The notes: a model not told the origin generated them from the sequence alone. A DNA stretch of 31,636 nucleotides from MedAcidi-G1 sp002294285 (GCA_963999645.1 CAXEUY010000018.1:1-31636), one strand, 5' to 3'. Shown: positions 8,255 to 16,683, counted from the stretch's first letter. Made by a program: numbers and translations.

Positions 8255-9202
8255 TCAATCAATTTTTGTCAACAAGGACCTAGCGTTTGCTACATCTTCC
8301 TTAAGTTGTTCTACAAGAGAGTCAATGCCATCAAACCTTTTTTCACTTCGCAAGAAGTGCAAAAAGGAAACTTCACAAAATTCCCCGTACAGGTCATCAT
8401 CAAAATCAAGCAAATGAGCTTCTAATAAAGAAGTGTCAGCATGCTCGTAAAATGTAGGCCTACGACCTACATTGATTGCACACAAATGATCAGAACCATC
8501 CGATCTTGTGAAAACGCCCGCATAAACTCCATCTGCAGGCCATGCTCTTTCAGATGACAACACCAAATTCGCAGTCGGAAAACCTATAGTTCTTCCCCTC
8601 TGGTCCCCATAAACAACTTCTCCAGAAATACTGTAAGGACGACCTAACATTTGCATGGCGCTTTCAACCTCGCCACCTCTAAGAGCTCTCCTGATCGCAG
8701 TGGAAGATATAGCTTCAGAACTACTACCCTCGCCTAATACTGGATCAATTTTTGTGACATCAAAATCCATTTCTTTAGATATTTCTTCTAAAAAAACAAA
8801 ATTGCCTTCTCTGTTATTGCCGAAATGTACGTCATGTCCAACAATAAGAAGCTCAACCGAAAGTTTCTCCACAAAGACTTTCTTCACAAAATCAGAAGCA
8901 GATCTCTCTGATTCATTTTTATCAAAAGGGATCACCAAAATGTGGTCTACACCACATTCCTCCATTAAGGAAACCCTGTCCTGGAATGAAGTAAGGAAAT
9001 ACGGGACACTCTCTGGTCGTAACAATTCTGCTGGATGACGATCAAATGTCACGACGACACTCTCCACCCCCCGCTTTTCAGCCTCTTCTACTAAATCGTT
9101 GAGAATCTTTTGATGACCTAGGTGTACTCCGTCAAATGTTCCTAGAGTCGCAACAGTAGAGACTCCAAAGTTTGAACGATCAGAAAATTGATGAACTTGC
9201 AC
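8255..9202 (-). CDS. ribF: Bifunctional riboflavin kinase / FAD synthetase
   Basis: The 315-residue protein converts riboflavin to FMN and FMN to FAD. The N-terminal nucleotidyltransferase half has GTFDGVHLGHQKIL (about 21-34), GHDVHFGNNREG and SSTAIRRALRGG. The C-terminal kinase half has GDQRGRTIGFPTANL, ADGVYAGVF, INVGRRPTF and EAHLLDFDDDLYG. All motifs are intact and the length is normal. The start is GTG 9202 with a weak upstream ribosome binding site. Following truB is the usual actinobacterial position, except that ribA is inserted between them. FAD and FMN made here would also serve flavin reductases needed by the Rieske enzyme, but no specific link is shown. Confidence 0.96.
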   Translation of the reverse strand: MQVHQFSDRSNFGVSTVATLGTFDGVHLGHQKILNDLVEEAEKRGVESVVVTFDRHPAELLRPESVPYFLTSFQDRVSLMEECGVDHILVIPFDKNESERSASDFVKKVFVEKLSVELLIVGHDVHFGNNREGNFVFLEEISKEMDFDVTKIDPVLGEGSSSEAISSTAIRRALRGGEVESAMQMLGRPYSISGEVVYGDQRGRTIGFPTANLVLSSERAWPADGVYAGVFTRSDGSDHLCAINVGRRPTFYEHADTSLLEAHLLDFDDDLYGEFCEVSFLHFLRSEKRFDGIDSLVEQLKEDVANARSLLTKID

Positions 9203-9281
9203 AACAAAACGTTATTCGAAATTGGACTAAATCAGTACCCGTAAATGAAAAGACTTTTAAGTTGGTAAATCTTTTTACATT

Positions 9282-9929
9282 TTAACTACTGAAAATGTGG
9301 CCTAATCGATTTTTCTTTGTTTGCAAGTATCGCGAATTCTCCTCCGTGGGCGGTGTTTCCAAAGGAACTCGAGTCACAACATCTACACCCGCTTCATCTA
9401 ATCCCATTTGCTTCTTAGGATTGTTTGTCAACAGTCTTACTTTATTAATTCCTAAGTCTTCTAGAATTTTCGCTCCTAAAAAATAATCCCTTGAGTCGAC
9501 CGGTAGACCTTGTTGCAAATTTGCATCAACTGTATCTAGACCCTGATCTTGGAGATTGTAAGCTCTAAGTTTTTTTCCTAAACCTATTCCCCTGCCTTCG
9601 TGACCACGCAAATAAACCAGAACACCTACTCCTTCCTCGCCAATCACCTTTAATGCTGATTGCAGTTGTGAACCGCAATCACATCTCAGAGATCCAAGCA
9701 GGTCTCCGGTCAAACACTCTGAATGGATCCTGACTAATGGGGCCTCTGCATCCGAAATGTCACCCAGAACTAGAGCTACATTACTTTCATTTTTAAAATT
9801 AGCCCTGTAAGAATGTGCTGTAAACTCACCGAACTCTGTTGGGATTCGCGCTGAAGAGTACCTCCTCAAAAAATAAAGCCTTCTAAAAACTTTCAGACGA
9901 CTTATCTTAAAAAGGGCAAAAGGTTTCAT
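9282..9929 (-). CDS. ribA: GTP cyclohydrolase II (stand-alone)
   Basis: It catalyses the first step of riboflavin synthesis, opening GTP to a diaminopyrimidine with loss of formate and pyrophosphate. The zinc site is clear: a Cys in HSECLTGD and two in LRCDCG. RGHEGRGIGLGKKLRAYNLQ and LLTNNPKK are also conserved. It is a stand-alone enzyme with no DHBP synthase domain. The N-terminus carries about 30 basic, hydrophobic residues (FKISRLKVFRRLYFLRRY) beyond the usual start. ATG 9941 is also in frame, but GGAGG directly abuts it, so ATG 9929 is preferred; a still later non-ATG start is possible. The gene lies between truB and ribF, an uncommon but sensible grouping of two flavin genes. Confidence 0.93.
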   Translation of the reverse strand: MKPFALFKISRLKVFRRLYFLRRYSSARIPTEFGEFTAHSYRANFKNESNVALVLGDISDAEAPLVRIHSECLTGDLLGSLRCDCGSQLQSALKVIGEEGVGVLVYLRGHEGRGIGLGKKLRAYNLQDQGLDTVDANLQQGLPVDSRDYFLGAKILEDLGINKVRLLTNNPKKQMGLDEAGVDVVTRVPLETPPTEENSRYLQTKKNRLGHIFSS

Positions 9930-10000
9930 TTCAGATCTCATCCTCCGTGAGAAATACTTTTACTACTAAAGTTCTTACCGCTGCAGGCTATCTAGCAAAA

Positions 10001-10876
10001 TTAAGGGTCAACAATAACAACAGCGGGTTTAATTCTGTCACCATGCTCTTTATAGACAGCTAAAAGCTCACCATTTCTATCAATTAAAGCCCAAGGACCT
10101 TCACTTTCTGTCTTCAAATGCTCTTTCGGGAAAACTCTTCCGTGAGAAACTTCTTTAGCCGTGTCTTCATCGATTTCAACAGTGAAAAAATCTCGCATTC
10201 CTTCTGCAGACGTTCGCAACTTAACCTCGTCCAGCGGCAACGCTTCACTTTCTGCAAATGAACCTATTCTCGTTCGACGTAAATTTCTCAAATGAGCTCC
10301 CCCGCCTAAAGCCGAACCAAGATCAGCCGCTAAGGAACGTATGTAAGTTCCAGATGAACAATTTATATCAGCTTCATAGATTAAAGGGTTCGCAGTTGGC
10401 TCAACTTCAAAACTGTCAACTCTGACTTGTCGAGATGGACGGTCAACTTCTTTACCATCTCTAGCCAATTCATAAAGACGCTTTCCTCCAACTCGAACAG
10501 CTGAAACCATGGGTGGTGTTTGCTCAATTTCCCCCAAAAACAATTGAGTTGCCTTTCTGACATCTGAAGGTTTTAAGTCACCCATATCGTGAACCGAAAC
10601 CACCTCACCTGAAGAATCCAGCGTTGATGTCTCTTTGCCAAAAACTATTTCCCCTCTGTATGACTTCGGCAAGGAAGTAAGAAACTGGAGTAAACGTGTT
10701 GCTCTTCCAACTCCCAGAATCAGAACTCCGGTAGCATCAGGGTCCAATGTTCCTGAATGCCCAATTTTTCTAGTTCCAAAGATTTTTCTTGCCTCAGCTA
10801 CAACGTCGTGACTTGTTAAGCCAGCCGGCTTGTCTACTATCGCAAAACCAGTAGGATCTTCAGTTCGTTTTACCAT
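10001..10876 (-). CDS. truB: tRNA pseudouridine(55) synthase
   Basis: The 291-residue enzyme isomerises U55 in the T-loop of tRNAs. The catalytic aspartate is D45 in GHSGTLDPDATGVL. KPAGLTSHDVV near the N-terminus and GTYIRSLAADLG in the middle are family motifs, and the C-terminal 70 or so residues form a PUA-like domain. The ATG lies three bases after the rbfA stop, so the two are co-transcribed; the pair is conserved in many bacteria. The 59 bases before ribA show no strong terminator. Confidence 0.96.
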   Translation of the reverse strand: MVKRTEDPTGFAIVDKPAGLTSHDVVAEARKIFGTRKIGHSGTLDPDATGVLILGVGRATRLLQFLTSLPKSYRGEIVFGKETSTLDSSGEVVSVHDMGDLKPSDVRKATQLFLGEIEQTPPMVSAVRVGGKRLYELARDGKEVDRPSRQVRVDSFEVEPTANPLIYEADINCSSGTYIRSLAADLGSALGGGAHLRNLRRTRIGSFAESEALPLDEVKLRTSAEGMRDFFTVEIDEDTAKEVSHGRVFPKEHLKTESEGPWALIDRNGELLAVYKEHGDRIKPAVVIVDP

Positions 10877-10879
10877 GAA

Positions 10880-11218
10880 CTATTTTTCCTGATTCAACTC
10901 GCGCAGTAGATTCTCAATTCTTTCCGCTGACTCAGCAGTGTCGTCCACAAAGAAAGAAAGCTGAGGAACTCGCCGTAATCTGGATTGCTCATTTATAGCT
11001 CTTTGTAAACGAGTTCTGTGAATTTCCAACCGATCACACAATTCTTTATCACTTAGCTCACCCGTTACAAAAACCTTTGCTTGTGTGAGACTTCTATCAG
11101 TTTGGACTCCCGTAACTGTTACAAAACCTAAGTACTCGTCATCAATTATTTCCAGTTCTTCAGCGAGAATCCTGATTAGAAGTTCATTTAAACGATCCGT
11201 ACGGTCATAACCACGCAT
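10880..11218 (-). CDS. rbfA: Ribosome-binding factor A
   Basis: The 112-residue KH-type protein binds the 30S subunit and helps mature 16S rRNA. RTDRLNELLIRILAEEL at the N-terminus and the central EYLGFVTVTGVQTDRSLTQAKVFV-like strand region, followed by RVPQLSFFVDDT, are typical. Size is normal. In related genomes it directly follows infB on the same strand; here a gene on the opposite strand separates them. A GGAGGG sequence lies about 15 bases before the ATG, rather far for an ideal ribosome binding site. Confidence 0.92.
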   Translation of the reverse strand: MRGYDRTDRLNELLIRILAEELEIIDDEYLGFVTVTGVQTDRSLTQAKVFVTGELSDKELCDRLEIHRTRLQRAINEQSRLRRVPQLSFFVDDTAESAERIENLLRELNQEK

Positions 11219-11291
11219 ACAGTTACACTATTCGCCCTCCAACTTAAAGACGACCTACGTATTTATGTTTTGCAATGACTAGAGTCAAGTC
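11219..11291. promoter_or_regulatory. Divergent promoter region between rbfA and the aldolase gene
   Basis: This is the only divergent intergenic space in the window (73 bases). It must hold the promoter of the plus-strand aldolase and possibly one for rbfA. AT-rich stretches such as TATTTATG at about 11259-11267 could be -10 elements, but I cannot define a convincing -35/-10 pair. Confidence 0.3.
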
Positions 11292-12056
11292 ATGAGCTTT
11301 ATGGAACTTCCTGAAAAATTCTCACCAGAAATTAATGCATTTGGATGTTGGCTTAAAATACCTTCTCCTGTAACTGCTGAGATGGCCTCACTTTCCGGAT
11401 TCGATTATGTGTGTATCGACATGCAACATGGTTTTAGTGATCGAAGTGATCTCCTACCAATGCTTCAAGCGATACAACCTCATTCCTCAAAAGCTCTTGT
11501 TCGGGTTACGAGCAATGATCCTTCGATTATCGGATGGGTCTTGGATGCCGGTGCAACTGGGGTAATAGTCCCACTGGTTAATTCTGCTGAAGAAGCGGAA
11601 GCTGCAGTTAAGGCCTGCTTTTACCCTCCAAAAGGTAACAGAAGTATGGGTCCCACTAGAGCCTTAAAAGTATTTGGCGAAGAGTACGTTGAAAATATGG
11701 AGAGTTCCGTCCAGTGTCTCCCAATGATTGAAACGTTTGATGCTCTAGAGAATCTTGACTCGATCCTTTCTGTAGAAGGAGTCGATGCTATTTATGTGGG
11801 GCCATCAGATCTTTCTGTAAATCTTGGTTTACCTAAAGGTAATAACGACGGAAATCGCAAATTTGATGAAGCTTTAGAGCTGATTGTAAGTAGTTGTCAA
11901 AGACATGGCGTTGTTCCGGGTATACACGCTAACTCTTCCTTAGCTGCGATTAGGAAAGAGCAGGGATTCCGAGTTTTGACAGTTGTTGAAGACGATGGTG
12001 CTATGAATACCGAACTTCAAAAAGTGTTTAAAGAAGTTAAGTCCCTTAAGTCTTAG
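11292..12056 (+). CDS. HpcH/HpaI-family aldolase
   Basis: The 254-residue class II pyruvate aldolase family member is of the 2,4-dihydroxyhept-2-ene-1,7-dioate / 2-dehydro-3-deoxyglucarate type. The catalytic base is H46 in CIDMQHG, R71 (ALVRV) binds the pyruvate carboxylate, and E147 (PMIETFDALENLD) and D173 (YVGPSDLS) bind the divalent metal. GATGVIVPLVNSAEEAE is the usual central motif. It cleaves or forms a C-C bond between pyruvate and an aldehyde; the substrate is not assignable. It is the only plus-strand gene, inserted between infB and rbfA. Its last 11 bases overlap the end of infB tail to tail. A second in-frame ATG lies at 11301; neither has a strong ribosome binding site. Confidence 0.93.
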   Translation: MSFMELPEKFSPEINAFGCWLKIPSPVTAEMASLSGFDYVCIDMQHGFSDRSDLLPMLQAIQPHSSKALVRVTSNDPSIIGWVLDAGATGVIVPLVNSAEEAEAAVKACFYPPKGNRSMGPTRALKVFGEEYVENMESSVQCLPMIETFDALENLDSILSVEGVDAIYVGPSDLSVNLGLPKGNNDGNRKFDEALELIVSSCQRHGVVPGIHANSSLAAIRKEQGFRVLTVVEDDGAMNTELQKVFKEVKSLKS

Positions 12057-14745
12057 GTACTTCTACCTCATCATAGGTTTCAATTACGTCACCAGCTTTC
12101 AAGTCTTGGAAATCTGATAGCCCAATACCGCATTCAAAACCTGCTTGAACTTCCCTCACGTCATCCTTGAATCTTCTAAGTGAGCTGATCTCACCTTTCC
12201 ATATTATTGTTCCCTCTCTGAGGAATCTGACCTTGGAGCCTCTGGTTATTGTTCCATTAGTTGCATAACAGCCTGCTATCTTTCCGATCTTTGGAACTGA
12301 GAAAATTTCTCTAACTTCAGCATCACCTGTGACAACTTCCTCATATTCCGGCGCCAAAAGACCTAACATTGCTGCTTCTATATCACCTATCAATTCGTAT
12401 ATGACTTCATAGCTTCGTATTTCTACCTGCTCTTCTGATGCTAGGTCTCTTGCTTTTCTTTCCGGCCGAACATTGAAGCCAATAATTGTCGCATTAGTGG
12501 TTGCAGCTAGCTGTATGTCATTTTCACTTATTCTTCCAACACCTCTATGAACGAAGGAAAGCTTCACATCCTCTCTTTCAAGTTTTCTGAGGCTTTCACT
12601 TACAGCTTCCAAAGAACCGTGCATATCTGCTTTAACTATTAGATTAAGATTTGCTGCTTCTCCTTTTTGTATCTGTTCAAAGATGTCTTCAAGTCGAGCC
12701 CCTCCGGAGAGAGCGTGTGCATCTCTACCCAGTCCTGTCTGCCTGCGATGATGACTTCGTCTTTCGGCAACTCGATTAGCTAGCCTCTCATTGGGTGCAA
12801 CAATAATTTCATCACCTGCGTCCGCCACTTCATTTAAACCTAGTAATTGAACGGGAGTGGAAGGGCCTGCCTCTTTAACCTGGTCACCCATATCATTTAT
12901 CAAAGCTCTCACACGACCCCATGAAGCACCTGCAACAACTGGCTCACCAACTTTAAGTGTTCCATTTTGCACTAACACAGTAGCTACTGGACCTTTTCCG
13001 GCGTCAAGGTTTGACTCTAAGACCACTCCTCGTGCTCGTGCCTTCGGCTCGGCTTTAAGATCTTCGACTTCAGCAACTACTGCCAGGTTTTCGAGCAGGT
13101 CTTCGATGCCTAAGTTTTCTAAAGCTGATATTTCTACGGTGACTGTCTCCCCTCCCCATGACTCTGGAACTAGGTCATTTTCAGCTAGTTGGCCCATTAC
13201 TTTTTGAGAGTCAGCGTTTTCGCGATCTATCTTGTTGATTGCAACCACAATCGGCACTTCTGCTGCACGAGCATGATTTATAGCTTCTAAGGTTTGTGGC
13301 ATCACTCCGTCATCTGCAGCTACAACTAGAACAACGAGGTCAGTTGATTCGGCTCCACGCGCTCGCATAGTTGTAAATGCTTCGTGCCCAGGTGTATCGA
13401 TGAAAGTCAAAATTTTTCCATCTTTATCAATTTGATATGCACCTATATGCTGAGTGATGCCTCCTGCTTCACCTTCAGCAACTTTGGCATTTCTTATTTG
13501 ATCCAAAAGTTTTGTTTTTCCATGATCAACATGTCCCATCACCGTGATAATTGGCGGGCGCGAAGGCGCATCTTCAGCAATTTCCTCTTCATCTATTTCT
13601 AATAACGCTAAAAGCTCAACCTCCTGCTCTTCTCCCTCATCAATTAGTGTTACATCCGCTCCGATTTCCGCTGCAAAAAGTTCAATCATGTCATCGCTCA
13701 AAGTCTGAGTGGCTGTAACCATTTCACCTTGTTCCATCAAAAATCTGATTACATCTGCTGCTGTTCGGTTCAATTTGGGGGCGATTTCTTGAGCTGTGCT
13801 TTGTCTTTCTATGTGAATTAGCCCTTCTGGCACTTCAGCATCTTCTGGTGTCAGGGTTGGAGCAGGGGCGTCCATTGGCTGCAGTTCTTCTGTTGTGCGA
13901 CGTTTACGACTCTTTTTCTTTGGTCGGCGTCTCGCGCCGGAACCTGGAGCTCCCCGTTTTTGTTCTCCTGGTTTTGCAGTTGTTGGTGGGGGTGCAGCTC
14001 CTCTTGGGTCGCCTTGATGTTGTCCGTCTCCACGTGTGGAAGTTTTGCGTTGCTCTCCTCTTGATGCAGGTCTTTTTGAATCAGACATTGGTGGTGGAGT
14101 TAAACGTCTTCCTGGTGCAGGACTACCGTCAGATTTAGCTTTTTGTTTAGCTTTTACAGCGCCAGGTGGAGGTGGAATAGGTTTACCTGAAGGTGATTTC
14201 GGAGAGCCTGGAGGTGGAGGAATTCTTTTCCCTGAAGCGGAAACAGGCCCTCTTTGTGCTTTCTTCTTGCTCGCTTCCTTATCATCAGGAGTTTTTGAAG
14301 ATTCAGGACTTTTAGTTTGCCTAGATGCTTCTAAATCATTTTCGTCTGTTTTCTCTGTAGAGGAAGAACCGCTTGATGAGACTACACGCTTTGGAGGGGT
14401 TTCTTTTTCTTCACCCTCTTCTTCTACTTTCAGTGTTTCTGTATCTTCTGGGACTGTGTCTTCCGGTTTTTCCTTTTCTTTTTTCTTGGGTGAGGATTTT
14501 GAAGTCGTTTTTTTGGAAGAAACAGGATCTGCTTTTTTCTTTTTTGGAGCAGCTTTCTCTTCTTTAGGTTCACGTATTAAACCTTCACTCTCAGCTTTTC
14601 GTCTGACACGATCAGCTTGCGCTTCAACCATTCCAGATGAGTGGCTTTTCACGTCAACTCCTAAGGAACCGCAGAGTTCTATGACCTCTGCATTAGTCAT
14701 ACCCAACTGTCGGGCTAACTCATAGACGCGAACGCTTTTAGCCAC
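12046..14745 (-). CDS. infB: Translation initiation factor IF-2
   Basis: The 899-residue GTPase places initiator tRNA on the 30S subunit. An IF2_N domain opens the protein (VRVYELARQLGMTNAEVIELC) and a second IF2_N-like segment lies near residue 310. Between them is a low-complexity linker rich in K, E, S and PPPPG motifs (about 55-285). The G domain starts near residue 404 (GHVDHGKTKLLD, then DTPGHEAF and NKID), followed by the EF-Tu-like and C2 domains. The start is GTG 14745; its G is the last base of the nusA stop (TAGTG), so translation is coupled. The stop lies within the aldolase gene on the other strand, leaving no room for a hairpin terminator. Confidence 0.97.
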   Translation of the reverse strand: MAKSVRVYELARQLGMTNAEVIELCGSLGVDVKSHSSGMVEAQADRVRRKAESEGLIREPKEEKAAPKKKKADPVSSKKTTSKSSPKKKEKEKPEDTVPEDTETLKVEEEGEEKETPPKRVVSSSGSSSTEKTDENDLEASRQTKSPESSKTPDDKEASKKKAQRGPVSASGKRIPPPPGSPKSPSGKPIPPPPGAVKAKQKAKSDGSPAPGRRLTPPPMSDSKRPASRGEQRKTSTRGDGQHQGDPRGAAPPPTTAKPGEQKRGAPGSGARRRPKKKSRKRRTTEELQPMDAPAPTLTPEDAEVPEGLIHIERQSTAQEIAPKLNRTAADVIRFLMEQGEMVTATQTLSDDMIELFAAEIGADVTLIDEGEEQEVELLALLEIDEEEIAEDAPSRPPIITVMGHVDHGKTKLLDQIRNAKVAEGEAGGITQHIGAYQIDKDGKILTFIDTPGHEAFTTMRARGAESTDLVVLVVAADDGVMPQTLEAINHARAAEVPIVVAINKIDRENADSQKVMGQLAENDLVPESWGGETVTVEISALENLGIEDLLENLAVVAEVEDLKAEPKARARGVVLESNLDAGKGPVATVLVQNGTLKVGEPVVAGASWGRVRALINDMGDQVKEAGPSTPVQLLGLNEVADAGDEIIVAPNERLANRVAERRSHHRRQTGLGRDAHALSGGARLEDIFEQIQKGEAANLNLIVKADMHGSLEAVSESLRKLEREDVKLSFVHRGVGRISENDIQLAATTNATIIGFNVRPERKARDLASEEQVEIRSYEVIYELIGDIEAAMLGLLAPEYEEVVTGDAEVREIFSVPKIGKIAGCYATNGTITRGSKVRFLREGTIIWKGEISSLRRFKDDVREVQAGFECGIGLSDFQDLKAGDVIETYDEVEVPKT

Positions 14746-16013
14746 TAATTAGTCTCCAACTCTTCTTCAGCAGGTTCCTCTTCAGCAGGTTCCTCTTCAG
14801 CAGGTTCCTCTTCAGCAGGTTCCTCTTCAGCAGGTTCCTCTTCAGCAGGTTCCTCTTCAGCAGGTTCCTCTAGAGGGTTTTCAGAATCAACAATTTCTTC
14901 TGAACTTCCGGCTACAGCTTCTGACCACTCTTCGACAGACATGGCCGCGCCACCATCCGCAGGTTGCCAAACTTGTTCACCGGTTTCCTCATTAACTACC
15001 CATTCGCCTTCAGCCCAATCAACTTGTTCGTAAGCGGCTTCGTCAGCAACCTCAGTTTCACTTTTTATATCGACTCTCCATCCAGTCATGCGGGCTGCAA
15101 GGCGAGCATTCTGACCTTCTTTTCCTATAGCTAAAGAGAGTTGATAATCAGGAACGACCACTGTTGCTGTACCAGATTCTTCATCGACTAAAACTTCTTT
15201 AATTTTCGCTGGGGACAGAGCTCTGGTGACAAATTCGCCCGGGTCATCTGAGAAAGGAATTATGTCGATTTTTTCTCCTCTTAACTCATTGACCACCATT
15301 CGTACTCTGGCACCACGCGCCCCCACACAAGCACCAACTGGGTCAATCGTTGCGTCATTTGAGCTAACAGCAATTTTTGTTCTGTGTCCTGGTTCGCGGG
15401 CGCAAGCTTTGATCTCTACAATCCCATCAGAAATTTCAGGAACTTCTAACTCAAATAGACGCTTTATTAAACCAGGGTGTGTCCTGCTTACAACGATCTG
15501 AGGACCCTTTGCAGTTTTTCGCACTTCAACTATGTAAGCCTTTAAACGCGAATTGGGTTCCGGTCTTTCGAACGGAACTTGTTCTGCTTGTGGTAAAAGG
15601 GCTTCTACGCGACCCAAGTCTAAAAGTGTGTAACGCGAATCTGTTTGCTGAATCATTCCTGTGACAATGTCACCCTCACGTCCTGCATACTCTTCATACT
15701 TAAGGTCTCTCTCAACCTCACGGATTCTCTGGGTCATCACCTGACGTGTTGTCTGAGCTGCAATTCTCCCAAAATTTTCCGGTGTTACATCAAATTCTTC
15801 CCCTTCGGGTTCACCATTCTCATCAATGTCTTGAGCAAAAACCCTGAACTCCATGCTGTCAGGATCAATTGTTACCCAAGAAAATTCATGAGCTCCGGGC
15901 ATTCTTTTGTACGCGGACTCTAAAGCATCAGCTAAAGCCGCAAGCATGTCCTCAACGGTTATTCCTTTTTCAGATGCAACAGCCTGCAGAGCTTCCAGCA
16001 TTTCGGAATTCAT
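14745..16013 (-). CDS. nusA: Transcription termination/antitermination factor NusA
   Basis: The 422-residue protein binds RNA polymerase and modulates pausing, termination and antitermination. Domains in order are the polymerase-binding NusA_N domain (about 1-125), S1 (GREGDIVTGMIQQTDSRYTL and on), KH1 with DPVGACVGARGARVRMV, and KH2 with LAIGKEGQNARLAARMTGW. After residue 345 comes an acidic tail without the AR domains of the enterobacterial protein. It ends in seven PAEEE units encoded by a perfect 15-bp tandem repeat. ATG 16013 overlaps the rimP stop (ATGA). rimP-nusA-infB is a universally conserved operon. Confidence 0.97.
   Translation of the reverse strand: MNSEMLEALQAVASEKGITVEDMLAALADALESAYKRMPGAHEFSWVTIDPDSMEFRVFAQDIDENGEPEGEEFDVTPENFGRIAAQTTRQVMTQRIREVERDLKYEEYAGREGDIVTGMIQQTDSRYTLLDLGRVEALLPQAEQVPFERPEPNSRLKAYIVEVRKTAKGPQIVVSRTHPGLIKRLFELEVPEISDGIVEIKACAREPGHRTKIAVSSNDATIDPVGACVGARGARVRMVVNELRGEKIDIIPFSDDPGEFVTRALSPAKIKEVLVDEESGTATVVVPDYQLSLAIGKEGQNARLAARMTGWRVDIKSETEVADEAAYEQVDWAEGEWVVNEETGEQVWQPADGGAAMSVEEWSEAVAGSSEEIVDSENPLEEPAEEEPAEEEPAEEEPAEEEPAEEEPAEEEPAEEELETN
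14764..14868 (-). repeat. 15-bp tandem repeat, seven perfect copies, in nusA
   Basis: On the plus strand the unit TCTTCAGCAGGTTCC is repeated seven times without a change. On the coding strand this gives seven PAEEE blocks at the NusA C-terminus. Because the unit is a multiple of three, changes in copy number would lengthen or shorten the acidic tail without a frameshift. The lack of synonymous drift suggests recent expansion. Confidence 0.97.
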
Positions 16014-16522
16014 TGGCCTATCCCTTCCTCTAAAATTTTTTCATTCTTACCATGAGACCTATTTGATTTAGGCTCTGGCTGCCAAACAAAAACTGTTCTC
16101 GCCTTCTGTATCGCCTGAAACGGCACTTCCTCTAGAGAACCGTTTTCCAGCAATACAGAAATTCCTGTTTGACCAGTTGCTTTCAATACGCCTTCTATCC
16201 GCCTCTCCCCTTCGGAGTTGGGAATTTTTTTGATAGCTACCAGGCTTCCCACAGCTTTTTCAAAATGTTGCGGTTTTTTTAATGGTCTTTCAAGACCAGG
16301 GCTAGTTACCTCCAAAGTGTAAGACCCTGATACAGGTTCAATTTGATCTAATTGACGCGATATATCACGAGTTATATCCGCTAATAACTCGGTATTTAGT
16401 CCTTCTGAATGGTCTACAACTATCTTCAGAATGCCACCGTTCAACTCAACATCTACAAGTTCTAAATCTGCGTTTGAACACAAAGGGGAAACTAAATCAC
16501 CTACTTTTTCGGCAACACTCAT
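16010..16522 (-). CDS. rimP: Ribosome maturation factor RimP
   Basis: The 170-residue protein is needed for 30S maturation. It contains the family pattern LELVDVELNGG.LKIVVDH near the N-terminus, SGSYTLEVTSPGLERPL in the centre, and a C-terminal SH3-like domain ending in KARTVFVW. I start it at ATG 16522 (MSVAEKVGDL), behind AGGGG. The frame is open to 16597, but that extension would run through the hairpin terminator and promoter and has an unlikely sequence, so I reject it. The stop overlaps the nusA start by four bases. It is the first gene of the rimP-nusA-infB unit. Confidence 0.94.
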   Translation of the reverse strand: MSVAEKVGDLVSPLCSNADLELVDVELNGGILKIVVDHSEGLNTELLADITRDISRQLDQIEPVSGSYTLEVTSPGLERPLKKPQHFEKAVGSLVAIKKIPNSEGERRIEGVLKATGQTGISVLLENGSLEEVPFQAIQKARTVFVWQPEPKSNRSHGKNEKILEEGIGQ

Positions 16523-16546
16523 AGCAACCCCTAATCCTTTATTAAA

Positions 16547-16574
16547 TTTATATTCAGTACACACCCACGCCCAA
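16547..16574 (-). promoter_or_regulatory. Candidate promoter of rimP-nusA-infB
   Basis: On the minus strand TTGGGC (16574-16569) is followed after 16 bases by TATAAA (16552-16547). The -10 box is good (five of six) and the -35 weak (three of six). It would give a leader of roughly 20 bases ending at the AGGGG ribosome binding site of rimP. The -35 overlaps the terminator U-tract just upstream. Confidence 0.45.
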
Positions 16575-16601
16575 AAAGAGGCGTGGGCAAAACCCACGCC
16601 T
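16573..16601 (-). terminator. Intrinsic terminator between ispG and rimP
   Basis: On the minus strand AGGCGTGGG (16601-16593), loop TTTTG and CCCACGCCT (16587-16579) form a perfect 9-bp GC-rich stem, followed by CTTTTT. This is a textbook Rho-independent terminator for the rpsB-to-ispG transcript. A third copy of the 5' arm (GGCGTGGG, 16571-16564) follows the U-tract and could pair with the 3' arm instead. Confidence 0.85.
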
Positions 16602-16683
16602 CGTCCAAAGGAACGAACGATGCACCTCTCTTAAATCATACCGGCAGTCACGCTGTCCTGCTTCAAGATTTTAGTGAAGCCTT

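Noticed and set aside
9942..10000. FMN riboswitch before ribA
   Set aside because: The gap is too short for the aptamer and I see none of its conserved sequence.
16523..16597. Longer N-terminus for RimP
   Set aside because: The extension overlaps the terminator and promoter and has an implausible sequence; ATG 16522 has AGGGG in front.
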